From Pseudoduganella aquatica (GTDB taxonomy: Bacteria > Pseudomonadota > Gammaproteobacteria > Burkholderiales > Burkholderiaceae_D), in contig NZ_WWCU01000043.1 of the NCBI RefSeq assembly GCF_009857595.1, positions 1 to 49,412 on the forward strand: a DNA stretch of 49,412 nucleotides. The letters run 5' to 3'. The translations under genes and the position numbers were made by a program. The notes under the pieces were generated by a model. The model was not told the origin of the DNA. It did not search any database and saw only the letters and a program-made list of their open reading frames with translations. Below, piece after piece: positions 33,834 to 42,753 of this stretch; the stretch's first letter is position 1; each line of letters begins with the position of its first letter.

Positions 33834-34844
33834 ATGAACCTCAAGAGTCTTGCCGACTTGCTCGGCATGTCCAAAACCACCGTGAGCCGGGCACTGAACG
33901 GGTACCCGGAAGTGAACGTGCGCACGCGCGAGCGCGTGCTGGCGGCTGCGCGCGAGGCGGGCTACGAAGCCAATCCCATGGCGCGCGGGCTGGCGGTGGG
34001 GCGCACCAATGTGTTCGGCATTATCTACCCGCTGTTGCCGGCGGACCTGGGCGACGCCATGTTCCTGCACACGGTGGGCGGCATGACGGAGGCGCTGGAG
34101 GCGCGCAAGATGAACTTCATCATCGGCCCCGTATCGGCCGGCAACGAGCTGGCCTCCTACGAGCAGATCGTGCGCGGACGGCGCGTGGACGGCCTGGTGG
34201 TCAGCCGCACGCTAGTGCGCGACGAGCGCATCGCCTTTCTGAGCAAGGCGGGCTTTCCCTTCGTGGCGCACGGCCGCACCGCGCTGGACACGCCGTATGC
34301 CTGGTTCGACTACGACAACGAGGCGGGCATCCGCATGGCGGCGGCCTGTTTGCTGGAGCAGGGGCATCAGCGCATCGCGCTGCTGAGCGCCCCGCTGGAA
34401 ATGAACTTCGCCTGCCAGCGCAATGACGCCTTCCTGGCCGCGCTGTCGGGCGCCGGCTTGCGTGCCGATCCGCGCTACCTGATTTCGGACACCATAGACC
34501 GCCGCAGCGGCTACCAGGCCATGCAGCAGCTGCTGGCCTGCTCGCCGCGCCCTACCGCCGTCATCGTGGACAACCATTTGTCCGGCGTGGGGGCGGTGCG
34601 TGCGCTGCTCGACGCGGGTGTGGAGATCGGCAAGGAGATGTCGATTATCGTCTGGGGCAGCCTGGCCGACACGCTGGCCGGCGCCAACGTCACCACGATA
34701 GACCAGCCCGACCCGGCGGGCGCCGGCAAGAAGATGATAGAAATGCTGCTGGCCCTGTCCACCGGCACCCCGGCCGGCGAACTGCAAGTGCTGTGGCAGC
34801 CCATCCTCCTCCCCGGCGCCACGGTCGGCCGCTGCCCCGCCTAA
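33834..34844 (+). CDS. Second LacI-family regulator of the disaccharide locus
   Basis: 336 residues. HTH region LKSLADLLGMSKTTVSRALNGYPEVN, hinge NPMARGLAVGRTN, effector domain with GLVVSRTLVRDERI, HQRIALLSAP, AVIVDNHLSGVGAV and TTIDQPDPAGAGKKMIEML. It is the kind of regulator often placed at the end of alpha-glucoside loci (AglR-like). It follows the MFS gene by 10 bp. Having two LacI proteins of similar architecture bracketing one catabolic operon suggests one controls uptake and the other catabolism. It converges on a small minus-strand gene 10 bp away. Confidence 0.92.
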   Translation: MNLKSLADLLGMSKTTVSRALNGYPEVNVRTRERVLAAAREAGYEANPMARGLAVGRTNVFGIIYPLLPADLGDAMFLHTVGGMTEALEARKMNFIIGPVSAGNELASYEQIVRGRRVDGLVVSRTLVRDERIAFLSKAGFPFVAHGRTALDTPYAWFDYDNEAGIRMAAACLLEQGHQRIALLSAPLEMNFACQRNDAFLAALSGAGLRADPRYLISDTIDRRSGYQAMQQLLACSPRPTAVIVDNHLSGVGAVRALLDAGVEIGKEMSIIVWGSLADTLAGANVTTIDQPDPAGAGKKMIEMLLALSTGTPAGELQVLWQPILLPGATVGRCPA

Positions 34845-34854
34845 GGCGCACCTG

Positions 34855-35061
34855 CTACTTGCGGTGGCGCTGTGGCGGCTCGGGGTCTTGTTCGGGTTCG
34901 GATTCCGTCGCCAGGCGGTGCGAGACGGCGAAGATGTCCGTGAAGGTGCGGCGGCGGATTTCGTTTTGCAGCAGCTCGGCCAATGTGACGGGATCGAGCA
35001 GTCCGAGTTCACCGGCGTCGTGCACCAGTTGGTCGGGCAAGGAGATGTGTATGGTCGTCAT
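34855..35061 (-). CDS. Small ribbon-helix-helix-like protein (antitoxin-like), orphan
   Basis: 68 residues from ATG 35061, which has GGAGG just upstream (35066-35070). The N-terminal strand MTTIHISLPDQLVHDA followed by two helices (LLDPVTLAELLQNEIRRR) resembles RHH antitoxins of VapB/CopG type. The C-terminus is Glu/Pro/Gln/Arg-rich. No toxin gene lies beside it: the left neighbour is the converging LacI gene and the right one a VOC protein. It may be a remnant of a toxin-antitoxin module or a stand-alone regulator. The family call is tentative. Confidence 0.6.
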   Translation of the reverse strand: MTTIHISLPDQLVHDAGELGLLDPVTLAELLQNEIRRRTFTDIFAVSHRLATESEPEQDPEPPQRHRK

Positions 35062-35140
35062 GGTCCCTCCGGTTTGACCCAGCATAGGGGAAGGCATGGC
35101 GGAGATATTGATTTTTCTTCAGCTGAGCTCACTTAGCCAT

Positions 35141-35503
35141 TCAGGCCGACAGCGCCGTGAAACGGATGCGGTTGCCGAAAGGATCCCACACCGTCATCTC
35201 GCGCCCCCAGTCGCGCTCTTCGATGCCGGGCCGCATGTGCCGGTACTGCTTGGCGTTCAGCTCCGCATGCAGCGCATCCAGGTCGTCCACATGCACCATC
35301 AGCGCCATGCCCGGCGAGCCGTCGCCGTGATGCTCGCTCAAATGCAGCGTTAGCGCCCCGCGCCGTAGCTCCATGTAGAGCGGCGTGTCCGGTTCGAAGC
35401 GGTGCTCCCACGCGATTTCAAAGCCGAGAAAGTCGACATAGAACTCTTTGGCCTTGGCCTCGGAAAAACTGCGCAGGATGGGGATGGCTGCAGAGAGTTG
35501 CAT
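35141..35503 (-). CDS. VOC-superfamily (glyoxalase/bleomycin-resistance-like) protein
   Basis: 120 residues, one complete VOC unit of paired beta-alpha-beta-beta-beta modules: IPILRSFSEAKAKEFYVDFLGFEIAW, the metal-site region ALTLHLSEHHGDGSPG, and WDPFGNRIRF at the C-terminus. Such proteins bind metals and act as glyoxalases, dioxygenases or antibiotic-binding proteins; the DPFGN end and small size are like bleomycin-resistance-type and glyoxalase-like members, but substrate is unknown. SD AGGGAG precedes ATG 35503. It stands alone, 79 bp from the RHH-like gene. Confidence 0.85.
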   Translation of the reverse strand: MQLSAAIPILRSFSEAKAKEFYVDFLGFEIAWEHRFEPDTPLYMELRRGALTLHLSEHHGDGSPGMALMVHVDDLDALHAELNAKQYRHMRPGIEERDWGREMTVWDPFGNRIRFTALSA

Positions 35504-35522
35504 GATGCTCCCTTGACTGAAG

Positions 35523-35549
35523 GGCGCCGCAGCGGGCTGCTGCGGCGCC
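35523..35549 (-). terminator. Hairpin terminator after icmF
   Basis: A perfect 11-bp stem GGCGCCGCAGC/GCTGCGGCGCC with a 5-nt loop, 10 bp past the icmF stop codon. There is no strong T-tract (CCTTCAGTCAA follows on the minus strand), so termination strength is moderate. Confidence 0.6.
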
Positions 35550-35558
35550 GGGGGAGTA

Positions 35559-38500
35559 TTACATATTGCGGCGGTACTGGCCGCCGACTTCGAACAGCGC
35601 GGCCGTGATCTGGCCCAGCGAGCAGACGCGCACGGCGTCCATCAGCTTGCCGAACACGTTCTCGTTGTCGATGGCGGCTTTTTGCAGCGCGGCCAGGGCG
35701 GCCGGGGCTTCCGCTGCGTGGCGCGTGTGGAAGTCTTCCAGGCGCTTGAGCTGCGACTGCTTTTCATCGTCGGTGGAACGCGCCAGTTCGATCGGCGCCG
35801 GCACGTCGGTGGCCTTCGGATTGCGGAAGGTGTTCACGCCGATGATGGGCAGCGTGCCGTCGTGCTTCTGATGCTCGTACAGCATGGACTCTTCCTGGAT
35901 CTTGCCGCGCTGGTAGCCGGTCTCCATCGCGCCCAGCACGCCGCCGCGCTCGGCGATGCGCTCGAACTCCTGCAGCACCGCTTCTTCCACCATATCGGTC
36001 AGCTCGTCCATGATGAAGGAGCCCTGGTTCGGGTTCTCGTTCTTGGCCAGGCCCCACTCGCGGTTGATGATCAGCTGGATCGCCAGCGCGCGGCGCACGG
36101 ATTCATCGGTCGGCGTGGTGATGGCTTCGTCGTAGGCGTTGGTGTGCAGCGAGTTGCAGTTGTCGTAGATCGCAATCAGCGCCTGCAAGGTGGTGCGGAT
36201 GTCGTTGAAGTCGATCTCCTGCGCGTGCAGCGAACGGCCCGAGGTCTGCACGTGGTACTTCAGCTTCTGCGAGCGGTCGTTCGCGCCGTACTTGTCGCGC
36301 ATCGCCACGGCCCAGATGCGGCGGGCGACGCGGCCCAGCACCGTGTATTCCGGGTCCATGCCGTTCGAGAAGAAGAAGGACAGGTTGGGCGCGAAGTCGT
36401 CGATGTGCATGCCGCGCGCCAGGTAGGCTTCCACGAAGGTGAAGCCGTTCGACAGCGTGAACGCCAGCTGCGAGATCGGGTTCGCGCCCGCTTCGGCGAT
36501 GTGGTAGCCGGAGATGGACACGGAGTAGAAATTGCGCACCTGGTGGTGCACGAAGTACTCCTGGATGTCGCCCATCACCTTGAGCGAGAACTCGGTCGAG
36601 AAGATGCAGGTGTTCTGGCCCTGGTCTTCCTTCAGGATGTCGGCCTGCACGGTGCCGCGCACGTTCTGCAGCACCCAGTCCTTGATCTTGGCCGCTTCGT
36701 CGGCGCTGGGCTGGCGGTGGTTTTCTTCAACGAATTTTTCCACCTGCTGGTCGATGGCGGTGTTCATGAACATGGCCAGGATGGTCGGCGCCGGGCCGTT
36801 GATGGTCATCGATACCGAGGTGCTCGGGCTGCACAGGTTGAAGCCGTCGTACAGCACTTTCATGTCGTCCAGCGTGGCAATCGACACGCCGGAGTTGCCC
36901 ACCTTGCCGTAGATGTCGGGACGGATGGCCGGGTCGGCGCCGTACAGCGTGACCGAGTCGAAGGCGGTGGACAAGCGCTTGGCGTCCATGCCGGTGGAGA
37001 CCAGCTTGAAGCGGCGGTTGGTGCGGAAGGCGTCGCCTTCGCCGGCGAACATGCGGGTTGGATCTTCGCCCTCGCGCTTGAAGGCGAACACGCCGGCGGT
37101 GAAGGGGAAGGAGCCCGGCACGTTCTCGGACATCAGGAAGCGCAGCACTTCGCCGTCGTCTTCATAGCGCGGCAGCGCCACCTTGCGCACCTTGGTGCCG
37201 GACAGCGTATGCGAGATCAAACGGGTGCGGATTTCCTTGTCGCGGATTTTCACCACATAGTCGTCGCCCGCGTAGGCAGCCTGCATGTCCGGCCATTGCG
37301 CCAGCAGCTTCTTGGCGCCCGCTTCCATGGCGCTGTCGCGGTCCGCGATCAGGGTGTCGAAGTCGGCGCCCAGGTCCATACCTTTAGCTTCGGCCAGCAT
37401 GCGCTTGGACTCGCGCAGCTGCTGGCGTTCGCGCGCCAGCTTGACCTGCTTGGCGGTGTTCTTGTGGTAGCCGCGCACGGTGTCCGAAATCTCGGCCAGG
37501 TAGCGCGCGCGGGCCGGCGGCACGATCACGTTCTTGCCGCTGCTGAAACGCACGTCCACAGCCGGCAGCTTGCCCGCCACGGTCTTCATGCCGAATTCGG
37601 CCAGCTTGCCCACCAGGCCCTGGTACAGCGAGGTCACGCCGTCGTCGTTGAAGCGCGACGCCTGGGTGCCGTACACCGGCATTTCTTCCGGACGCTTGCT
37701 CCACAGTTCGCGGTTGCGCTGGTATTGCTTGGCCACGTCGCGCAGCGCATCGAGCGCGCCCTTGCGGTCGAATTTGTTGATGGCGATGAAGTCGGCGAAA
37801 TCGAGCATGTCGATTTTTTCCAGCTGCGAGGCGGCGCCGAATTCGGGCGTCATCACATACATGGACACGTCCACGTGCGGCACGATGGCCGCGTCGCCCT
37901 GGCCGATGCCGGAGGTCTCGACGATCACCAGGTCAAAGCCCGCCACTTTGCAGGCGGCGATCACGTCCGGCAGCGCCTGCGAGATTTCGGAGCCCGCTTC
38001 GCGCGTGGCCAGCGAGCGCATGAACACGCGGCTTTGGCCGGCCCACGGCGCGATGGCGTTCATGCGGATGCGGTCGCCCAGCAGCGCGCCGCCGGATTTG
38101 CGGCGCGACGGGTCGATGGAGATGACGGCGATGTTGAGCGCGTCGCCCTGGTCCAGGCGGATGCGGCGTATCAGTTCATCGGTCAGCGAGGATTTGCCCG
38201 CGCCGCCGGTGCCGGTGATGCCCAGCGTGGGCACTGGCAGGTCTTCTGCGGCGGCGCGCAGTTCGGCGCGCAGCTCGGGCGAGGCTTTCTCATTCTCCAG
38301 CGCGGTGACCAGCTGCGCCAGCGGGCGGTGGCGGTCGGCCATGCTGCCCTCGCGCAGCGGCGCCAGGGTAGTGGGGGAATAGGTGGAAAGGTCGATGTCG
38401 CACTGCTGCACCATCCACTGGATCATGCCGGCCAGGCCCATGCGCTGGCCGTCTTCCGGGCTGAAGATGCGGGTCACGCCGTAGGCATGCAGGTCCGCGA

Positions 38501-38855
38501 TTTCTTCCGGCACGATCACGCCGCCGCCGCCGCCGAACACCTTGATGTGCGCGCCGCCGCGCTGGCGCAGCAGGTCCAGCATGTATTTGAAGTATTCAAC
38601 GTGGCCGCCCTGGTAGCTGGAGATGGCGATGCCTTGCACGTCCTCCGCCAGCGCGGCGGTGACCACTTCGTCCACCGAACGGTTGTGGCCCAGGTGGACC
38701 ACTTCCACGCCGTTCGACTGCAGGATGCGGCGCATGATGTTGATCGAGGCGTCGTGGCCGTCGAACAGGGAGGCGGCGGTGACGAAGCGTACCTTGTTGG
38801 CCAGCTTGGCCTGCTCGGGCACGGCGGCGAGTTTCGGAGCGGAGAGGTCGTTCAT
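35559..38855 (-). CDS. icmF: Fused isobutyryl-CoA mutase (IcmF)
   Basis: 1098 residues, the full length of IcmF. Order: B12-binding domain with LFDGHDASINIM (His34 is the lower axial ligand), a MeaB-like GTPase domain with Walker A ITGTGGAGKSS (Lys221), then the large acyl-CoA mutase barrel (SPSTSVSMTINGPAPTILAM, YSVSISGYHIAEAGANPISQLAFTL). It interconverts isobutyryl-CoA and n-butyryl-CoA, and related branched-chain acyl-CoAs, using adenosylcobalamin. The fused G-domain chaperones cofactor loading. The promoter region with a LiuR-like site ties it to branched-chain amino-acid catabolism. It is a single-gene unit. Confidence 0.95.
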   Translation of the reverse strand: MNDLSAPKLAAVPEQAKLANKVRFVTAASLFDGHDASINIMRRILQSNGVEVVHLGHNRSVDEVVTAALAEDVQGIAISSYQGGHVEYFKYMLDLLRQRGGAHIKVFGGGGGVIVPEEIADLHAYGVTRIFSPEDGQRMGLAGMIQWMVQQCDIDLSTYSPTTLAPLREGSMADRHRPLAQLVTALENEKASPELRAELRAAAEDLPVPTLGITGTGGAGKSSLTDELIRRIRLDQGDALNIAVISIDPSRRKSGGALLGDRIRMNAIAPWAGQSRVFMRSLATREAGSEISQALPDVIAACKVAGFDLVIVETSGIGQGDAAIVPHVDVSMYVMTPEFGAASQLEKIDMLDFADFIAINKFDRKGALDALRDVAKQYQRNRELWSKRPEEMPVYGTQASRFNDDGVTSLYQGLVGKLAEFGMKTVAGKLPAVDVRFSSGKNVIVPPARARYLAEISDTVRGYHKNTAKQVKLARERQQLRESKRMLAEAKGMDLGADFDTLIADRDSAMEAGAKKLLAQWPDMQAAYAGDDYVVKIRDKEIRTRLISHTLSGTKVRKVALPRYEDDGEVLRFLMSENVPGSFPFTAGVFAFKREGEDPTRMFAGEGDAFRTNRRFKLVSTGMDAKRLSTAFDSVTLYGADPAIRPDIYGKVGNSGVSIATLDDMKVLYDGFNLCSPSTSVSMTINGPAPTILAMFMNTAIDQQVEKFVEENHRQPSADEAAKIKDWVLQNVRGTVQADILKEDQGQNTCIFSTEFSLKVMGDIQEYFVHHQVRNFYSVSISGYHIAEAGANPISQLAFTLSNGFTFVEAYLARGMHIDDFAPNLSFFFSNGMDPEYTVLGRVARRIWAVAMRDKYGANDRSQKLKYHVQTSGRSLHAQEIDFNDIRTTLQALIAIYDNCNSLHTNAYDEAITTPTDESVRRALAIQLIINREWGLAKNENPNQGSFIMDELTDMVEEAVLQEFERIAERGGVLGAMETGYQRGKIQEESMLYEHQKHDGTLPIIGVNTFRNPKATDVPAPIELARSTDDEKQSQLKRLEDFHTRHAAEAPAALAALQKAAIDNENVFGKLMDAVRVCSLGQITAALFEVGGQYRRNM

Positions 38856-38889
38856 GGGTGTCCTTGTCGTTCTGGAACGGGAGTAGCTG

Positions 38890-38921
38890 ATTATATGACG
38901 TTTACGTTAACGTCAAGTCAA
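38890..38921 (-). promoter_or_regulatory. icmF promoter with 20-bp spacer and LiuR-like palindrome
   Basis: On the minus strand, TTGACT (38916-38921) and TATAAT (38890-38895) are 20 bp apart. The near-palindrome TTTACGTTAACGTCAA (38901-38916) fills the spacer. Over-long spacers with the operator inside are the signature of MerR-family activators, and the site resembles the LiuR motif I recall for proteobacterial branched-chain amino-acid catabolism genes. Confidence 0.7.
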
Positions 38922-38963
38922 GCGAAATTGCGGCCACGCCGCAGGCGTTGCGTCCTTGCGTAG

Positions 38964-38998
38964 GGCGGGTTAGCGGGGCGTGCCCCGCGTAACCCGCC
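38964..38998 (-). repeat. GGCGGGTTA hairpin after the indolepyruvate oxidoreductase gene
   Basis: GGCGGGTTAGCGGGGC pairs with GCCCCGCGTAACCCGCC across a 2-nt loop, with one bulged G: a 16-bp stem. It lies 5 bp past the oxidoreductase stop and upstream of icmF. It can terminate the oxidoreductase transcript, and its sequence type is a dispersed hairpin repeat that I recall from other betaproteobacteria. Confidence 0.65.
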
Positions 38999-39002
38999 AG
39001 CT

Positions 39003-42000
39003 TTACGCGGCGTGCTGGTGCCCGCCGCCCAGCGCCGCCAGCAGGCGCGCCTTCTCGGCGTGGAACTCGGCCACGGCTTTTTCCTTCACATGGCCGAAGC
39101 CGCGGATCTTCTCCGGCAGTTGCGCCAGCGCCACTGCCGTGTCGTAGTTGCCTGCATTCAACTGCGCCAGCACGGCGCCCACCAGCTCGCGGTATTCGAC
39201 TATCAGTGCGCGTTCCATCTTACGCTCATCCGTGTAGCCGAAGATGTCGAACGCGCCGCCGCGCAGGCCTTTCAGCTTGGCCAGCATCTTGAACGCGCTC
39301 CACATCCACGAGCCGAATTCGGCTTTCACCAGATGGCCCTTGGCGTCCTTCTTGGCCAGCAGCGGCGGCGCCAGGTTGAACTTCAGCGAGAAGTTGCCCT
39401 CGAACTGGGACTGCAGCTGCTCGACGAAGCGGCCGTCGGTGTACAGGCGCGCCACTTCGTATTCGTCCTTGTAGGCCATCAGCTTGGACAGCGACTTGGC
39501 TACGGCCATCGACAGCTTGTTGCCCAGGTTGAGGCCCGCATCCTTGGCGCGCACCTGCTGCACCAGCTCCTCGTAGGAGGCGGCATACGCGGCGTCCTGG
39601 TAGCCGGTCAGGAACTCGACGCGCTTCTTGATCACCGACTCCAGGCTTTGCGGCATCTGCACCACGATGGCCTGGCCCGGAATGGCGGTCTTCTCCACGC
39701 GCTTCAGGTCCACGGCGGCGCGGCGGCCCCACAGGAAGCTCTTCTTGTTCGCTTCCACGCCCACGCCGTTCAGCTCAATGGCGCGCAGCAGCGACGCTTC
39801 GGTCAGCGGGATGCGGCCCTTCTGCCACGCGTAGCCCAGCATGAACAGGTTGGCGGCGATGGAGTCGCCCATCAGCGCGGTGGCCAGCTTGGTGGCGTCG
39901 ATGAAGTCGGCGCTGCCGTATTGCGCGGCGCCCACCGACTCCTCGATCAGCGCGCGCACTTCGGCGGCCGGGTACTGCCAGTCGGCCTGCTGCGCGAAGG
40001 TGCCGGGCGGCTGCTCGTGCAGATTGACCACGGCCAGCGTGCGGCCCGGGCGCATCTTCGACACCGCGTCGGCGGCGCCGGCGGTCAGCATGTCGCAGCC
40101 CAGGACCAGGTCCGCCTCGCCGGTGGCGATGCGCTGCGCGCGCAGGTGGGCCGGCGAGCTGGCCACCTTCACGTGCGAGGTGACGGAGCCGTTCTTCTGC
40201 GACATGCCCGTCATGTCCAGCACCGACGCGCCTTTGCCTTCCAGGTGCGCGGCCATGCCCATCAGCGCGCCGACGGTGATCACGCCGGTGCCGCCGATGC
40301 CGTTGATCAGGATGTTGTACGGCTGCTCGCATGCCGGCAGCACAGGCTGCGGCAGCGCGTCCCAGCCGTCGGCCGATTTGTCCTTGCTGACGCCGGTTTT
40401 CGATTTCTTCAGCGCGCCGCCTTCCACCGTCACGAAGGACGGGCAGAAGCCTTTCACGCAGGAGTAGTCCTTATTGCAGGACGACTGGTCGATGGTGCGC
40501 TTGCGGCCGAAATCGGTCTCCTTCGGCAGGATGGACACGCAGTTGGACTGGATGCCGCAGTCGCCGCAGCCTTCGCACACGGCTTCGTTGATGACCATGC
40601 GCTTGGCCGGGTCCGGGAATTCGTTTTTCTTGCGGCGGCGGCGCTTCTCGGCGGCGCAAGTCTGGTCGTAGATCAGCACCGTCGCGCCTTCGATCTCGCG
40701 CAGTTCGCGCTGCACCGCGTCGATCTCCTTGCGGTCATGCAGGGAGACGATGGACGGCAGGGCGGAGCGGTCGGTGTAGCGGCCCAGGTCTTCGGTTACC
40801 AGGGCGATGCGCTTGATGCCTTCGGCGGCCATCTGCTGCGCGATCATCGGCACGGACACGGTGCCGTCCACCGGCTGGCCGCCCGTCATGGCCACGGCGT
40901 CGTTGTACAGGATCTTGTAGGTGATGTTGACCTTGGCCGCGACGGCGGCGCGGATGGCCAGGTAGCCTGAGTGGAAGTAGGTGCCGTCGCCCAGGTTCTG
41001 GAACACGTGCGGCACTTTCGAGAACGCGGCCTGGCCTATCCACGGCGCGCCTTCGCCGCCCATGTGGGTGGTCAGCTTGTTGTACTCGGGGTAGATCGAG
41101 GTGGCCATCACGTGGCAGCCGATGCCGGCCAGCGCGAAGCTGCCGTCCGGCACTTTGGTGGAGGTGTTGTGCGGGCAGCCGGAGCAGTAGAAGGCCGGGC
41201 GGAACGGGGTGCTGATGGCTTTCTTCAGCACGGCGTCCTTGGCGTCCAGGAAGGTCAGGCGGGCCTTGATCTGGTCCTGGATATTGGTGTCGGTGATGTA
41301 CTGCTTGACGCGGGAAGCGATCACGCGCGCCACCTGCGAGACCGAGAAGTCGGCCTTGGGCGGCAGCAGCCATTCGCCGCGCGGGGCCACCCATTCGCCC
41401 TTGTCGTCGAACTTGCCGATCACGCGCGGGCGCACGTCGTCGCGCCAGTTGTACAGTTGCTCCTTGAGCTGGTATTCCACGAACTGGCGTTTTTCCTCCA
41501 CCACCAGGATCTCGTCCAGGCCCTGCGCGAATTCGCGCACGCTGTCCGGCTCCAGCGGCCACGGCATGGCCACCTTGAACAGGCGCAGGCCGACGGTGGC
41601 GGCCATGGCTTCGTCGATGCCCAGCTCCTCCAGCGCTTCCAGCACGTCCAGGTAGGACTTGCCGGAGGCGATGATGCCCAGCTTGGCGTCCTTGGAGTCG
41701 ATGGTGGTGTGGTTCAGCTTGTTTTCGCGGGCATAGGCCAGGGCGGCGTAGATCTTATAGTCCTGCATCAGCGCTTCCTGGTTGCGCGCCTGCTGGCCCA
41801 GCGGAATGGACGACAGGCGGGCGTTCAGGCCGCCTTCCGGCATGACGAATTCCTTCGGCAGCTTCACTTCCACGCGGAAGGGGTTGGCGTCGACCGAGGC
41901 GGAGGACTCGACGGTGTCGGCCAGCGCCTTGAAGGCCACCGCGCAGCCGGAGAAGCGCGACATGGCCCAGCCGTGCACGCCCAGGTCCAGGTATTCCTGC

Positions 42001-42554
42001 ACATTGCAGGGATAGAGCACGGGGATCATGCAGGCCGAGAAGATATGGTCGGACTGGTGCGGCAGGGTGGACGAATAGGCGCCGTGGTCGTCGCCGGCCA
42101 CCAGCAGCACGCCGCCGTGCTTGGCGGTGCCGGCATGGTTCATATGCTTGAAGACATCGCCGCAGCGGTCCACGCCGGGGCCCTTGCCGTACCACATGGC
42201 GAACACGCCGTCGTACTTGGCCTCGCCGATCAGGTCCACCTGCTGCGAGCCCCACACGGCGGTCGCGGCCAGGTCCTCGTTCACGCCGGGGATGAACTGC
42301 ACCTTGTGCGCCTGCAGATGCGGCTGGGCCTTCCACAGCGTCTCGTCCAGGCCGCCCAGCGGCGAGCCGCGGTAGCCGGAGATAAAGCCGGCGGTGTCCA
42401 GGCCGGCGGCGGCGTCGCGGATCTGCTGCACCATGGGCAGGCGCACCAGGGCCTGGATGCCGGAGAGGAAGATGCTGCCGGAGGTGGCGGTGTATTTGTC
42501 GTCGAGCGTGACGGTGCTGAGGCGCGAGGGCGCGAGTGCCGTATTTTCGGCCAT
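39003..42554 (-). CDS. Indolepyruvate ferredoxin oxidoreductase, fused subunits (IorA-IorB type)
   Basis: 1183 residues. It oxidatively decarboxylates aryl-pyruvates (from aromatic or branched amino acids) to acyl-CoA and reduces ferredoxin. N-terminal pyruvate-oxidoreductase domain (GYRGSPLGGLDETLWKAQP), TPP-binding domain (FYCSGCPHNTSTKVPDGS, GGEGAPWIGQ), an Fe-S domain at about 655-695 (CEGCGDCGIQSNC, CNKDYSCVKGFCPS), then the gamma-type domain (NILINGIGGTGVITVGALMG). All parts that are separate iorA and iorB genes in archaea are fused. ATG 42554 has GGAG 8 nt upstream; the longer frame to 42617 lacks support. A LiuR-like site lies at 42679-42694. Confidence 0.93.
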   Translation of the reverse strand: MAENTALAPSRLSTVTLDDKYTATSGSIFLSGIQALVRLPMVQQIRDAAAGLDTAGFISGYRGSPLGGLDETLWKAQPHLQAHKVQFIPGVNEDLAATAVWGSQQVDLIGEAKYDGVFAMWYGKGPGVDRCGDVFKHMNHAGTAKHGGVLLVAGDDHGAYSSTLPHQSDHIFSACMIPVLYPCNVQEYLDLGVHGWAMSRFSGCAVAFKALADTVESSASVDANPFRVEVKLPKEFVMPEGGLNARLSSIPLGQQARNQEALMQDYKIYAALAYARENKLNHTTIDSKDAKLGIIASGKSYLDVLEALEELGIDEAMAATVGLRLFKVAMPWPLEPDSVREFAQGLDEILVVEEKRQFVEYQLKEQLYNWRDDVRPRVIGKFDDKGEWVAPRGEWLLPPKADFSVSQVARVIASRVKQYITDTNIQDQIKARLTFLDAKDAVLKKAISTPFRPAFYCSGCPHNTSTKVPDGSFALAGIGCHVMATSIYPEYNKLTTHMGGEGAPWIGQAAFSKVPHVFQNLGDGTYFHSGYLAIRAAVAAKVNITYKILYNDAVAMTGGQPVDGTVSVPMIAQQMAAEGIKRIALVTEDLGRYTDRSALPSIVSLHDRKEIDAVQRELREIEGATVLIYDQTCAAEKRRRRKKNEFPDPAKRMVINEAVCEGCGDCGIQSNCVSILPKETDFGRKRTIDQSSCNKDYSCVKGFCPSFVTVEGGALKKSKTGVSKDKSADGWDALPQPVLPACEQPYNILINGIGGTGVITVGALMGMAAHLEGKGASVLDMTGMSQKNGSVTSHVKVASSPAHLRAQRIATGEADLVLGCDMLTAGAADAVSKMRPGRTLAVVNLHEQPPGTFAQQADWQYPAAEVRALIEESVGAAQYGSADFIDATKLATALMGDSIAANLFMLGYAWQKGRIPLTEASLLRAIELNGVGVEANKKSFLWGRRAAVDLKRVEKTAIPGQAIVVQMPQSLESVIKKRVEFLTGYQDAAYAASYEELVQQVRAKDAGLNLGNKLSMAVAKSLSKLMAYKDEYEVARLYTDGRFVEQLQSQFEGNFSLKFNLAPPLLAKKDAKGHLVKAEFGSWMWSAFKMLAKLKGLRGGAFDIFGYTDERKMERALIVEYRELVGAVLAQLNAGNYDTAVALAQLPEKIRGFGHVKEKAVAEFHAEKARLLAALGGGHQHAA

Positions 42555-42678
42555 GGTGATGTCTCCAAATGGTGTTCGGGTGGTTTGCCGTTCCATCGCC
42601 GCGCCGGGTAAGCGCAAGCAGGTCCAGCCGTAACGCCGCCGGTGGGCGGCATTACCAATATTTCAGTGTAGGGCTTAG

Positions 42679-42694
42679 TTGACGTATACGGAAA
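42679..42694. promoter_or_regulatory. LiuR-like palindrome upstream of indolepyruvate oxidoreductase
   Basis: TTGACGTATACGGAAA fits the same TTnACG-TA-WACGnMAA pattern as the icmF site with one mismatch in the right half. It lies 125 bp before the oxidoreductase start. Clear -35/-10 elements around it are not visible, so the link is weaker than at icmF. The 199-bp gap to the LysR stop holds no gene. Confidence 0.5.
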
Positions 42695-42753
42695 TACCGA
42701 ATGCCAATGGGGGTATAAGAAAAAATGATAGCCCCATCAAAGAAACAGCAGGG

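Noticed and set aside
34855..35061. Complete toxin-antitoxin module
   Set aside because: No toxin-sized frame of credible composition is adjacent; both neighbours belong to other families.
35682..38963. Plus-strand frame of 1093 residues opposite icmF
   Set aside because: Antisense shadow with Val/His/Arg/Gln bias and no domain; the minus strand encodes a complete IcmF.
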